64,000 nucleotides of DNA from CAVXXD01 sp963765625. GTDB lineage: Bacteria > Actinomycetota > Geothermincolia > Geothermincolales > Geothermincolaceae. Location of the stretch: positions 248,001 to 312,000 of the forward strand of contig CAVXXD010000010.1 in assembly GCA_963765625.1 (NCBI GenBank), written 5' to 3'. Position 1 is the stretch's first letter; each line of letters begins with the position of its first letter. The notes beneath the pieces were generated by a model. That model worked only from the letters and a program-made list of their open reading frames with translations. It made no database searches and was not told where the DNA came from. The translations under genes were made by a program, and so were the position numbers. This document shows positions 18,847 through 29,032 of the stretch, one piece after another.

Positions 18847-20285
18847 TCAGGCCTGTTCCGGGTCGCCTTTATCGTCCTTCAAGACCGGCTTTTTAATCCT
18901 CTTGGTCGAACCGGTCTTCTTCTTTTTCTCCAGTTCTCGACGATCCTCTGCGGCGACCGCTCCACGCCCAGGGCCGAAGCGGGTACGTCCTTGGAGATGG
19001 TGGAGCCCGCCCCGGTGACCGCCCCTTTACCGATGCGCACCGGCGCCACGAACATGGTGTCGCTGCCGATGAAGGCGCCGTCATCGATGGTGGTGGGGTG
19101 TTTTTTCGCCCCGTCGTAGTTGCAGGTGATGGAGCCCGCCCCGATGTTGACCTCTTCCCCGAGGACGGCGTCGCCCATGTAGCTGAGGTGGGGGACCTTG
19201 CTCTTCCGTCCCACCACCGTGTTTTTCAACTCCACGAAGGTGCCGGCCTTGGCGTCCTGACATCAGGCGGGTGCCGGGGCGCAGGCTGGCGTACGGTCCC
19301 ACGGACGCTCCGTTGTCGATGGCGCTCTCGCGCACCACCGACTCGCGCACCTCCACCCGGTCTCCCAGGGTGGAATCGGTGATGCGGGTGAAGGGCCCGA
19401 TCACGCACTCCTCCCCGATGCGGGTGGCGCCGCCCAGGAAGGTGAAGGGGTGAATGACGGTGTCCCGGCCTATGGCCACCCCGATGTCGATGTAGGTCTG
19501 GGCGGGGTCGGTGATGGTGACCCCTTCTTCCATGAAGGCCTGGTTGACGCGCATCCTCATCACCCGGTCGGCCTCGGCCAGCTGGGCCCGGGTGTTGATG
19601 CCCATGGCCTCCACGGCCTCGCCCGCCTGCATGGTGGTGACCGGCAGGCCTCTTCTTGAACAGCTTCTCCACCACGTCGGTGAGGTAGTATTCCTTCTTG
19701 CGGTTTTTATTGTCCAGCTCGGCCAGGCAGTCCATGAGGTCGGCGCGCTTGAAGAGGTAGATGGAGGTGTTCACCTCTCCGATCAGCTTGATCGCCTCGG
19801 TGGCGTCCCGCTCTTCCACGATCCTGGTGATCTCGCCGTCGGCACCGCGCACCACCCGCCCGTAGCCGGCCGGGTTTTCCAGCTGCATGGTGAGGACGGC
19901 CGCGCTGGCCCCGGTGAGGACGAAGCGGTCGATAAAGCCCTTGAGGGTGGCCTCGGTGATGAGGGGCGCGTCGCCCACCAGCACCAGGATATTCTCGTCC
20001 TCCGGGAGTGAAAGCCTTGCTGGCCATGATCACGGCGTGCCCGGTGCCCAGACGCTGCTTCTGCAGCACCACCTCGGCCCCGTCACCCACGGCTTCCCGC
20101 ACCTGGTCCGCTTCGAATCCGGCCACCACCAGGGTCCGCTCTACCTTCATCTTTTTCAGGGTGTCGAGGAGGATGAGCAGCATGGGGCGGCCGCAAAGGG
20201 GGTGCAGCACTTTGGGCAGGGAGGACTTCATGCGCGTCCCTTCCCCCGCCGCCAACACCACCGCGGTAACAGGTTTCTTCTTCAT
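18847..20285 (-). CDS. glmU: Bifunctional UDP-GlcNAc pyrophosphorylase/GlcN-1-P acetyltransferase (three or more frameshifts)
   Basis: Makes UDP-N-acetylglucosamine for peptidoglycan. The N-terminal uridylyltransferase begins AVVLAAGEGTRMKSSLPKVL. The frame changes near 20007 (to LVGDAPLITEATLKGF), near 19650 (to MQAGEAVEAMGINTRAQL) and near 19260 (to VELKNTVVGRKSKVPHLSY). The C-terminal left-handed beta-helix acetyltransferase shows NIGAGSITCNYDGAKKH. The C-terminal end is uncertain: one frame stops at 18879 and another, Lys-rich, at 18847, so a fourth shift is possible. Taken together all GlmU segments are present in order, which argues for sequence error in one intact essential gene. It heads the glmU-prs-bL25-pth operon. 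Confidence 0.92.
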
Positions 20286-20404
20286 AACGACCCATATAAT
20301 ATATTACGGCACCGTCAAATTACAGCCGAACCGGCAGGGGCCCGGCTCCCGGATTATAGTAAAATAACTCCGCGGAGCGATCGAGGCTTTTTCGAGGAGG
20401 GAAT

Positions 20405-21579
20405 ATGAGTATGGATAAGAAGAAACTCCGGATCACGGCTGGCACTGGTGCTGCTGGCGCTGGTCCTGGCGAGCGCCTGGCTCTCCGGCTGCGGAGATAC
20501 AGGGCACGCGGCACCTCCGGGAGAGACGGGCGGAGGAGCGGCCGCAGAGCCACCGGTTGTCCCCACCTGGACCCGCATAGGACAGGGAGGCTTCGGTAAG
20601 CCGGCCAACACCGGCGTGCCCTCGATGGCCGTCTACCGGGACGCTCTTTACGCGGGAGTGATGAACGAGGAAGCCGGGTGCGAGGTCTGGCGCTACGACG
20701 GTGGCACCTGGAGCCCGGTGAGCGAAGGCGGCTTCGGGGATGCGGGCAACGTCAGCTGCATGGGTATGGCCACCTACGACGAGTGCCCTCTTCGTCGGGA
20801 CCATCAACCCCGGAGCCGGGTGCGAGGTCTGGCGCTACGACGGTGCCGGCTGGACTCAGGTCAACGTGGACGGCTTCGGCAACGTGAGCAACATCGGCGT
20901 ACACGGCATGTACGTCTACCGGGACGAGCTCTACGCCGGGACCGACAACTGGCGGGACGGCTGCGAGGTCTGGCTCTATGACGGCGAAGCCTGGACCAAG
21001 ATGGCCACGGGAGGCTTCGGAAACCCGGGGAACATCTGCGCCCACGGCTTCGGCGAGTTCAATGGACGCCTCTACGCCGGAGTGGTCAACGAAGAGAGCG
21101 GTTGCGAGATGTGGAGCTTCGACGGCGCCACCTGGGACCAGGATGCCGCTGGAGGCTTCGGAGACCCCAACAACCATGAGCCGCGGCGCCTGGCCGTACT
21201 GCAAGGTTCTCTATACACCGTGACCAGCAACGAAGCCAGCGGCTGCGAAGCCTGGCGCTACGACGGTGCCGGCTGGACCCAGGCAAGCCAGGACGGCTTC
21301 GGCATGGCGGGCAACAACGGATGTTTCGACCTGGCCGTCCTGGGCGGGGAGATCTACGCGGGCATCGAGAATGAAACCACCGGGTGCCAGGTGTGGTCCT
21401 GCGACACCATGGGCTGGGCCAAGCGAAACGTGGACGGCTTCGGCGACATCGCCAACGCAACCTGCTACAGCCTGGCGGTGAAGGGGGAATACCTCTATGC
21501 CGGCACCATCAACGAAGCCGGTGGCTGCGAGGTGTGGTGCTACGGCCCGGTAGGGGACTCGCGGCCGCCAGCCAGGTAG
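20405..21579 (+). CDS. Lipoprotein with GCEVWRYDG beta-propeller-like repeats (two frameshifts)
   Basis: ATG 20405 gives a Lys-rich N-terminus (MSMDKKKLRIT). A shift near 20440 joins it to the lipobox helix (LALVLASAWLSGC). A second shift near 20785, in CCC, restores LFVGTINPGAGCEVWRYDG. Seven or eight repeats of about 47 residues follow the pattern GGFG..N, then a hydrophobic strand, LYAGT.NE, GCEVWRYDG and W. This suggests a surface beta-propeller with one Cys per blade. Its last 40 bases overlap rsmI tail to tail. No function can be assigned. Confidence 0.75.
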
Positions 21580-22418
21580 CGGTTGTAGAGGACGCGGCGG
21601 GAGACGCCGCGCAGGGCGGCGACGGTGCGGCAGGCCTCGCTGGGGGAAGAGCCCAGGGCCGTCTCCGCCGCCACCAGCCCCAGCAGCCAGTCCCAATCGG
21701 TCTCTTCTTCTTCCTCCCCCTCGGCCGGGGCCTCCACCACGATGACGAACTCGCCCCGGGGCTTGCCGTCACCGAATCTTTCCAGCAGCTCGGCGGCGGT
21801 GCCCGTCAACACTTCCTCGTGCAGCTTGGTGAGCTCGCGGGCCAGTATCACGTTCCTCTCCCCGCAGAACTCCGCCAGGTCGGCCAAGGTCGACGCCATG
21901 CGGTGGGGGGACTCGTAGAAGACCATGGCTTCCTTCCGCTCCGCCAGCGCGGCCAGGAGCTTGCGCCGGTGGGCCGGCTTGGAGGGGAGAAAGCCGCCGA
22001 AGTAGAAACCGCCGGGAGGCAGGCCGGCCAGGGCCACCGCGGAGGTCAAGGCGCTGGGGCCCGGCACCACTTCCACGGTGAGGCCGGCCTCCCGGCAGGC
22101 CCGCACCGCCATCCACCCGGGGTCTGATACGCCCGGCATGCCCGACTCCGAGACCAGGGCCACCGTCTGGCCTTCTTCGACTTTATTTACAATGTGTTGA
22201 GATTTGTCCTTCTCGCGCTCGCCGCAGTAGCTGGTGAGAGGGACGTGGATGTCGTAGCGGGAGAGTAGCTTGCGGGTGGTGCGGGTGTCCTCCGCCGCGA
22301 TGAGGTCGGCCTCCCGCAGCACCCGCAGGGCGCGCAGGGTGATGTCCTCGAGGTTGCCGATGGGCGTCCCCACCACGTAGAGCCTGCCGGGGCCAGCTTT
22401 CATCTTTTCTTCTTTCAT
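21540..22418 (-). CDS. rsmI: 16S rRNA (cytidine-2'-O)-methyltransferase RsmI
   Basis: Methylates the 2'-OH of C1402 in 16S rRNA. The tetrapyrrole-methylase fold is shown by LYVVGTPIGNLEDITLRAL, AAEDTRTTRKLL, SESGMPGVSDPG, VVPGPSALTSA and FYFGGFLP. The C-terminal small domain (SPSEACRTVAALRGVSRRVLY) is present. Its 3' end overlaps the convergent lipoprotein by 40 bases. In Bacillus rsmI sits just upstream of abrB and metG; here it lies in the same general neighbourhood. Confidence 0.95.
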   Translation of the reverse strand: MKEEKMKAGPGRLYVVGTPIGNLEDITLRALRVLREADLIAAEDTRTTRKLLSRYDIHVPLTSYCGEREKDKSQHIVNKVEEGQTVALVSESGMPGVSDPGWMAVRACREAGLTVEVVPGPSALTSAVALAGLPPGGFYFGGFLPSKPAHRRKLLAALAERKEAMVFYESPHRMASTLADLAEFCGERNVILARELTKLHEEVLTGTAAELLERFGDGKPRGEFVIVVEAPAEGEEEEETDWDWLLGLVAAETALGSSPSEACRTVAALRGVSRRVLYNRYLAGGRESPTGP

Positions 22419-22452
22419 AGCTCAATCCAATCGCTAATTGGAGTTGCTTCAA

Positions 22453-22857
22453 CTACCTCAGTTTTTCGGAAGCAAACTCATACAGTAACTCGGCTTTTTC
22501 GATGAGCATCCTGGCGCTGTTTTCGTCGAGGTCCCCTCCGTCGTACTCTAGCCTGGTCTTCTCGGAGAGTATCTTCTCAAACGCCTTGACGGCTTCGATT
22601 CCCTTCGGGGTCGTGATCCTCTTCTTTAAGAGAGTAATCGAGTAAGCGTGGTTGGTGGCTTTGCGGCTGTCCATCGAGATCATCAAGGCATCCGACGTGG
22701 ATATGGCCATGTGTATCGCGTCTATGCCGGCGGCTCTGAACCTCTTATCCTGGTAGTTCATCATCATCGAATCATAGAGTTCCGTGGCCGTCCGGAAATA
22801 ACTGGGCCACTCTTTTCTATCCACATGTGTCGTGACATCCCTTTCATCAAACCTCAT
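22453..22857 (-). CDS. HEPN-domain protein, probable toxin/effector of a HEPN-MNT pair
   Basis: A 134-residue all-helical protein with a central R-x4-H motif (SRKATNH) preceded by DALMISMD, the pattern of minimal HEPN proteins that cut or sense RNA. Its ATG (22857) overlaps the TGA of the nucleotidyltransferase gene (ATGA), so the two are translationally coupled. HEPN/MNT pairs often act as toxin and antitoxin, the transferase adding nucleotides to the HEPN protein. The gene is visibly less GC-rich than its neighbours, which hints at transfer (inference). Confidence 0.72.
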   Translation of the reverse strand: MRFDERDVTTHVDRKEWPSYFRTATELYDSMMMNYQDKRFRAAGIDAIHMAISTSDALMISMDSRKATNHAYSITLLKKRITTPKGIEAVKAFEKILSEKTRLEYDGGDLDENSARMLIEKAELLYEFASEKLR

Positions 22858-23566
22858 GGCAACCGTCCCTGCTCTCGGATCTCAAGAGAAGTCAACAGGT
22901 GTTTACCCTTCGGGATCTTATTCTGCTTCAGCTCCTCTTGCCTGAAGTCATAATAGATGACCGGCTTTTCTCCAAGCACATCGGCCCACATCGCCTTCTT
23001 CTCCGCGGCCCCCTTTTTTTTAGATCATCCTCATGGATGAAGACAAGGTGGACGGGGCTTCCGGTAAGGGCCACCGATTCATTGGTGACCTCAAAGGATG
23101 AGCCGCTATGGGCGTCCAGGGAAGCATCGTTCTTAAGAACCGCCAGCATGTCGATGTCACTCGCCGCGTCCTCTTCGCCCCTGGCGACGCTGCCAAAGAT
23201 GATCAGATGCTCCAGATCACCACCTATTTTCTGACGGACCATGGAGGCGACATCGTCGAGCGCCGTACCTTCTTTTGCGAAAAGGTTATGTATCTCTCTC
23301 ATGAGCACGTGCTCCTGGTTCAAGGAATAGAGGTAGGACTTACCCACCGATCTCCGCAACAGGATGCCGTTATTCTCGAGGTCTTTAAGGGTGCGGTTTG
23401 TCTGTGAACTCGAGCAGCCTGACTTGAGGGCGAGATCCCTCCCGGTATATTCCCCCGGATTGTTGACAAGAAACCTGAGGATATCCAGCTTGCTCTGGCT
23501 TCCCATTATCGCGTTCAATCCTTCGTTGAATTTCATAATGTCTTTATTGTACCACATAAGGGACAT
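22854..23566 (-). CDS. Winged-helix plus MNT nucleotidyltransferase, partner of the HEPN protein (frameshifted)
   Basis: The N-terminal third is a winged helix (SKLDILRFLVNNPGEYTGRD, then RTLKDLENNGILLRR). The middle is a minimal nucleotidyltransferase domain with the signature IIFGSVARGEEDAASDIDM (GS...D-x-D). One A is missing in the run at about 23020; restoring it gives KKKGAAEKKAMWADVLGE and an end (EQGRLP) whose TGA (22854-22856) overlaps the HEPN start. The N-terminus may begin at MKFNEGLN (ATG 23536) rather than 23566. The fused DNA-binding domain suggests the pair controls its own transcription. Confidence 0.75.
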
Positions 23567-23668
23567 ATGTCCCTAATATGGCAGTTTTGTCCCAGAAAAG
23601 AACTCAAGCTTCTTGCGGGCTGACGACGGTGCCCTATGTACCTGGACCTCAGCTGGCTCAGGCTACTC

Positions 23669-24559
23669 CTGGCTGAACGTCACCGCCGCCAGGCCTTCCG
23701 AGAAACTGAGCGCCAGATCAAAACGAGGCTCTATTACCACCTTTCCGGTGCGGTCCAGGTAGCCGAACTTTCCGGCCGGATGCACTTGCACCGAAAAGGG
23801 CGCCAGGCCATCACCGAAATCGTAGATGATGCCAAACACCGGTTCTACCACCATCTTGCCTTCCCTGTTGATCACTCCCATCTTTCCGTCGCGCCTGACA
23901 ATGGCCAGGCCTTCATGAAAGTAGCCCGCGGATTCGAGCGGTTGGGGCGCAATCACCATGGTACCGGTTGTATCGATATAGCCATACTGGCCAGGATCGA
24001 CGGACACGGCAGCCAGCCCTTCGGAAAATCTACCGGTGTGGGCAGGCTCCGAGGCAAACTCTAGAGCCTTATCGGTCACCAGCTTACCCGACCTGTCGAT
24101 AAATTCGGTTTCACCTTCAGGCTCGAGTAAAACAGCGGCAAGACCATCGGAAAAAGGATCGGCGTAGCAGAACGTAGGCTCAATGACCATCTTGCCCGTT
24201 TTGTCTATATAACCGTATTGGTCAAAATTGAGGGCTACGGGCGCCAGATCTTCATGAAATTCTCCCCCATCAACGTAAAGCGGCTCGATGACCAGCTCGC
24301 CCGCCTTGTTTATATAACCATACTTGCCGTTGATCTCCACCGCCGCCAGGCCTTCGGAAAAACTCCTGCAGGCGTCGAAGCGGGCATCGATAGCCATCCT
24401 GCCATTGGTGTCTATGTAGCCCATGCTGCCACTGCTTTCGTAAGGATAGGTAGTAGCCTTTAGGTTTTCGCCCCCGTCGCCACACGACATGACGGATATG
24501 CCAAGCGCCACCATCAGGCATACTGCGACAGTTATTTGTAAGCTTTTATACCTTTTCAT
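23669..24559 (-). CDS. WG-repeat lipoprotein
   Basis: The start is ATG 24559 (MKRYKSLQITVAVCLMVAL), giving a lipobox at ISVMSC. The remaining 270 residues are WG-type repeats of about 33-45 residues (YGYIDKTGKMVIEP, FSDGLAAV). These repeats form beta structures thought to bind partners at the cell surface. It is the first of four consecutive minus-strand genes for small lipoproteins. The stop lies near 23665. Role unknown. Confidence 0.8.
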
Positions 24560-24637
24560 TTCCAACTCTTTCTCCCCCAGGTATCTCATTCCGGTTTTCA
24601 CAATAGCCCACCTTTTATCTTTCGCTTTTATCGCTGT

Positions 24638-25732
24638 TTATCTCGAGGCCCAGCAGGGCTGAGTGTCGCCCCAGGCCGGTCCGTTCTTTTCAGGGTCCGT
24701 TGCCTGGATAAGACCGGTCCCGTCCGCGTTGATGACATAAAGTGGGCTCACGAACACTTCCGATTCCGCCGCTTCTTCAGGATAAGCCAGGACCGGAAAG
24801 AGAATACGGTTTCCTTCCGGCGAGCAGGTAATCGGCTTATGATACATACGGGGAGCCCAGCCAAGCAGCATCTCCGGCGTGCTCTCGAGCACGATGGTCT
24901 TTACGCCCGTATCGATATCCAGCTTTACAAGGTTATTCCCAGGTTTCTCGATATAGGTGACTTCATGGTCGTTGAGCCAGATCGGCATGGTAATGGGAAA
25001 TATCTTCCAGTCCGTCTCGGTCGGTTCGGGTATTATCTTCCGGATATTGCGCACCGAATACTCGTAGAGGTCCCCACACCTGAACTCATCGATCAAGATC
25101 CTGGTTCCCGAGGGTGAGACAGCGACACTGCCCAGATATGATTCGGCTCCTCCCTCCAGGGATAATTCCCTGCATGAACCGTCTTCCGGATAGAAACGGA
25201 ACAGCCGGGCGGGAAGTGTTATATTCCCGATGGCATCCGGGGCCGGGTTTACGCAGACATAGACACTCCTGCCGTCGGGAGCCCAACTGAAACTGGTGAT
25301 ATCTCCCAGGCTGACGTCAAAGACTTCCTCTATGATGTCCACTACTTCAAAGACCCTCTCGGACCCGGTGTCGATGTCATACAGGGTTATCGCCCTGTGG
25401 ACACCAAAGGGGGACAAATATGAAAGGGAATTACCTTCCGGAGCCTTTATGGCTTCTTCTTTCAGCTCGATATCGGTCTTGGCCGGGTTGCCGCCCGGCT
25501 TATCGATGACGAAGTATCGGCGGTTCTCGCCAGCCATCAACTCCGGGTTGTCGTTTCTCACGAATACTATGCTCTCGCTTCCTCGTTGCCCCTTGACCGG
25601 GCTTAAGGGTTTGTCTTCGTCGCCACTCGCGCCGCCGCTCGAGTTATTCGTCCCGCAACCCCCCGCCCCGAGAGCGAGCGTGGTAAGCAGCAGAGGCGAG
25701 ACAAATAGTGCCGCTACTTTTCTCAGGTTCAA
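24638..25732 (-). CDS. TolB-like beta-propeller lipoprotein
   Basis: The best start is TTG 25732 (LNLRKVAALFVSPLLLTTLA) with AAGGAGA upstream; it leads to a lipobox LALGAGGC. The body has TolB/WD40-like strands (ITSFSWAPDGRSVYVCVN, VAVSPSGTRILIDEF, ITCSPEGNRILFPV) and a C-terminal LYVINADGTGLIQAT. This is typical of six-bladed propellers of unknown ligand on the cell surface. It follows the serpin gene closely. Confidence 0.78.
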   Translation of the reverse strand: MNLRKVAALFVSPLLLTTLALGAGGCGTNNSSGGASGDEDKPLSPVKGQRGSESIVFVRNDNPELMAGENRRYFVIDKPGGNPAKTDIELKEEAIKAPEGNSLSYLSPFGVHRAITLYDIDTGSERVFEVVDIIEEVFDVSLGDITSFSWAPDGRSVYVCVNPAPDAIGNITLPARLFRFYPEDGSCRELSLEGGAESYLGSVAVSPSGTRILIDEFRCGDLYEYSVRNIRKIIPEPTETDWKIFPITMPIWLNDHEVTYIEKPGNNLVKLDIDTGVKTIVLESTPEMLLGWAPRMYHKPITCSPEGNRILFPVLAYPEEAAESEVFVSPLYVINADGTGLIQATDPEKNGPAWGDTQPCWASR

Positions 25733-25772
25733 AACGATCTCCTTCCAGCGTGGTTGTCCATGTAACTTCAAC

Positions 25773-26995
25773 CTATGGGCTGACGACGGTTCCCAGGAAG
25801 AGCGGTGAGCCTGTGAGCTTGTCCCGGATGATGAAGATGAAGGGGTGATCCACGGTCATACTGAAGGGCTCAGGCGTGCCGTTCAATTTCCTAATACCCA
25901 CGACCGTAGCGGCAGCGGCTTCGGTGCCCTCCTCGTTCACCTCGATCCAGGTCTTCTGCAGGACTTCGCCGATATAGTCGGGGCCTGTTTCGTTCTGAAA
26001 GAAACCTCGCCGTCGAACGCTTCGTCCATCCCCAGGGCCTTCAGCGTTTTGGTCAGTTCCTTCTCGTAGTCCACCTGGAAGCTGGGCAAGGCAATGTCCC
26101 CTTCTCCCAATGACATGTTGCCGGTGATCCGTTCCCACTTGGCCGTATCCAGGCTCTCGATCACATCGGAGAGGTTCTTCCCCTCGCGCGGCAGGATTAC
26201 GCACATCTCCGTGTCGAAGCCCATATAGGGCAGGGCCACCATCTGGAGATCTCCGTCCTCGTAATACTCGGACTCCATACCGGACTGGTGCATCATCGGT
26301 ACCTTCACCGTTCTGCCATCGGGGAGGTGGAAGTCGGCTTCCTCTGTCAGCGCTGGATCAAAGGCCGAAAGCCACTGGCCCTTGAAATAGAGGGCGTTGA
26401 GAAGGATGAGGATGGTCATGGGATCTACTTCTTTGACCATCTCCGTGATCTTGCCGCCGGTGTTGTCGCTGACCCATGTATTGATGCGCTCGATGGTCGC
26501 GGCATCCCATCCCTCGACGCTCTCGGCCTGTGCCCCGTAGAGCTCGCTCACCCGCGCGGCGAAGGCGGGGTTAATGGGGTCGGTGGCCCACATGGAATTG
26601 GCCAGCTCCACCTGGACGGCGCTATTGCTCTCCAACTGCGCCATCAGCTCCGACATCCTCTGGTTGACCTCATCCAGGCTCAAGCCCTCGAAGCCCAGCA
26701 ACCGGGCCATCTCTTCTTTGGCCTGGCCTTCCGCTCCGTTATAGGCCATGGCCAGGGCTATCTTCGCGCTCAGCGGGGAGAGGACCAGGTTGGTGGCCCC
26801 TTCTTCCTTGACCGCCTGGCGGAAGAGGTTGAAGTCGAAGGCGTAGCTGCCGGTGTCGACCTGGTAGGAGAAGTCGGCCAGTTGATAGACGGGTGCCTTC
26901 ACTTCGACCGTGGAAGAATTTTTCGTGTTTCCGCATCCGGCCAGCACCGGCAGTGCCATCAGGCAGATCAGAAAAAGTACTGCACTTCTCTTCAT
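25773..26995 (-). CDS. Serpin-family lipoprotein, apparently inhibitory (frameshifted)
   Basis: A lipoprotein signal (MKRSAVLFLICLMALPVLAGC) precedes a whole serpin domain (FNLFRQAVKEEGATNLVLSP, LALAMAYNGAEGQA-like helix region, LLNALYFKGQW, MVALPYMGFDTEMCVILP). The frame breaks near 26005, and EVNEEGTEAAAATVV follows in another frame, ending PFIFIIRDKLTG...FLGTVVSP. The EEGTEAAAAT hinge with small residues is what inhibitory serpins need for loop insertion. By alignment with antitrypsin the P1 position falls on Leu in GIRKLNG, though Arg or Lys two or three residues before could be used. Target protease unknown. Confidence 0.9.
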
Positions 26996-27024
26996 CTCTT
27001 CACCCCCATAGCTCTAAGTCACTA

Positions 27025-27967
27025 TTACTGGCACATATCGGTGGAGACGATCTCACCGTTTGTCGCGTCAAACTCAATGAAGTAGCCCTGATGATCGATG
27101 GCGTTGCCCCCATCGTGTTCGACTCCGGGTGGATAGACTTCGTACATGATCTCGACCACCCACACCACCGGTGGCTCCTGGCCGCTGGTCTTTACCAGCT
27201 TGCGGGCATCGATGGAGACTTCCAGTTCGGTTTCCATGCCGGCATGCCCGCCGAGCGACGTCTCCATGCCATTCCTCCGGGGAGGGGCATTCCTGCTTTG
27301 CCGCTTCGATGGCTTCCTCCTCCGAGATCACGTCGGCATTCTCGGCGATATCCTCAGCCTCGTCCTTCCTCAGGCTGGGGAAGTGACAGCTGATGACCCT
27401 GGCGTTGTAAGGATCGATGGTGACCTCACATGCGTCGTCGGCGACTTCGAAGCCGCCGGCCATCCTTCTCCAGGTCACCCGGTAATCATATGTTTTCTCT
27501 TCCGCGCCAGGCCCGTAGTTAATCGCGGGATTCAGTTCTTCGCCTTCAAGGCTGTAACCATCGTCGAGAACGTACCCCCAGCTCGCCAGGTAATCCAGGG
27601 CGATGGCTCTTAACTCCTCCAGGGAGAGCTCCGGGATTCCAGAATCTGTCACATCCTGGAAGTAACAGATCGACACGATCTCCCGTGTGGCTGCATCTAT
27701 CGTGACCTTCCCCAGCGTCTCCCCGTTGGCGTCTTCAAGGAAATAGTTTTCCAGCTTTCCCCTCAAGCCCTCAAATTCTCCGATCAGCCTGATGTTCACC
27801 AGGCTTTCGAACTCTGCTTCGAGCATCTCCCGGTTCCGTTGCTCATTCTGCTCCGGCGTTCTCGCCGGCTCCGGCGCGGCCTCGGTGCCGGCGCAGCCGG
27901 CAAACGAGACGATCATCAAGGTAAAGATGAGCATAGCCGGCAACAGTCGAAAAACCGAACGTTTCAT
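27025..27967 (-). CDS. PepSY/YcdB-like lipoprotein (frameshifted)
   Basis: ATG 27967 follows AAAGGGG and gives a lipoprotein signal (RLLPAMLIFTLMIVSFAGC). The body has repeated elements such as LGKVTIDAATREIVSICYFQ, CEVTIDPYNARVISCHFPS and YFIEFDATNGEIVS, which resemble PepSY-type modules. The frame is lost near 27270 (after CPSPEEWHG) and resumes as GMETELEVSIDARKLV to a stop at 27025. Family is a tentative call; function unknown. An imperfect 2 x 50-bp tandem repeat lies upstream. Confidence 0.65.
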
Positions 27968-28067
27968 CCTGAACCCCTTTCTGCCCGTCCTGCGTGGAAT
28001 ACTGCTTAGACTGCTGAAACACCGTGCAGGTTCCGGGATTATCGGGATCAGGGCCAGCCCTGGCGGG

Positions 28068-28166
28068 AGCTCCCCCAAGAAGCCGGGCCTTCCGGACGGA
28101 CCATCTTGCCGGCATAAAGCTCCCCAAGAAGCCGGGGGTCCTTCGTGCAAACCATCGAGTCGGCCG
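28068..28166. repeat. Imperfect tandem repeat, two units of about 50 bp
   Basis: AGCTCCCC(C)AAGAAGCCGGG occurs at 28068-28087 and 28118-28136. Each copy is followed by a CCTTC element, ACCATC and CGGC, giving a 50-bp period. It lies in the 296-bp gap between tatD and the PepSY-like lipoprotein; the rest of that gap shows no gene. Confidence 0.6.
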
Positions 28167-28263
28167 TGCCCGTTGCAGAAATCGCACTACCAGCTTTACA
28201 ACGGAGTACGCCTCCCGAGCTCGGGTTTGACAGAAGGGCCCCTGGCGAATTAAGGGGGGAGCT

Positions 28264-29028
28264 CTATGCCTGCCCGGTCAAGCGGTACCAGTTGAGCGTG
28301 GTTACCTCGCCCAGCTCCTCAAGTGTCATCCCCCGCAGCTCTGCCACCTTCTGCGCCGTCAGCGCGACGCGGGCCGGGGTGTTGGGCTTGCCGCGGAAGG
28401 GGTGGGGGGTGAGGAAGGGGGCGTCGGTCTCGACGAGCAGGCGGTCCGCCGGCACGGCCGCCGCCACCTCGCGCAGCACCCCGGCGTTGTTGAAGGTGAC
28501 CGGCCCGGCGATGGAGACGTAGCCGCCCATGGCCACGCAGTCCCGCGCCAGGGCCACGTCCCCCGAGAAGCAGTGGAGCACCAGGCCGGCATCAAACGGC
28601 GCGTACTCCGCCAGGATGCTCATGGTCTCGTCGTGGGCCTCGCGGTCGTGCACCACCACCGGCTTGCCCAACTCGCGCGCCAGTTCCAGGTGGAGGCGGA
28701 ACGAGGCCTCCTGCGCGTCGCGGGGCGAGAGGTTGCGGTAGAAGTCCAGGCCGGTCTCGCCTATCCCCACCACTTCGCCGTCGCCGGCCAGGGCGCGCAA
28801 CTCGCGAATCGCCTCATCGTCCACCAGGGAGGCGTCGTGGGGGTGGACGCCCACGATGGCCTTGACCATGTCGTGAGCGTGGGCCAGTTCCACCGCCAAC
28901 CGGCTGGAGGCCAGGTCGATGCCGACGGCGGCGATCTGGATCAGGCCGGCTTCGCTGGCTTCTTTTAAATGAAGAAGAAGGTCGCCCTCGAGCATGTCCA
29001 GGTGGGCGTGGGTATCTACGAGCTTCAT
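28264..29028 (-). CDS. tatD: TatD-family metal-dependent DNase
   Basis: A TIM-barrel metallohydrolase of 254 residues that degrades DNA 3'-5'. Metal ligands appear as VDTHAHLDM, the Glu of GIGETGLDFYR, VVHDREAHDE, LHCFSGD and LVETDAPFLTP. The start is ATG 29028, four bases after the metG stop, so the two are co-transcribed, as in Bacillus and many other bacteria. Confidence 0.95.
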   Translation of the reverse strand: MKLVDTHAHLDMLEGDLLLHLKEASEAGLIQIAAVGIDLASSRLAVELAHAHDMVKAIVGVHPHDASLVDDEAIRELRALAGDGEVVGIGETGLDFYRNLSPRDAQEASFRLHLELARELGKPVVVHDREAHDETMSILAEYAPFDAGLVLHCFSGDVALARDCVAMGGYVSIAGPVTFNNAGVLREVAAAVPADRLLVETDAPFLTPHPFRGKPNTPARVALTAQKVAELRGMTLEELGEVTTLNWYRLTGQA

Positions 29029-29032
29029 GCGT

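Noticed and set aside
18847..20285. Several separate short genes in place of glmU
   Set aside because: The fragments are consecutive, non-redundant parts of one GlmU in the right order.
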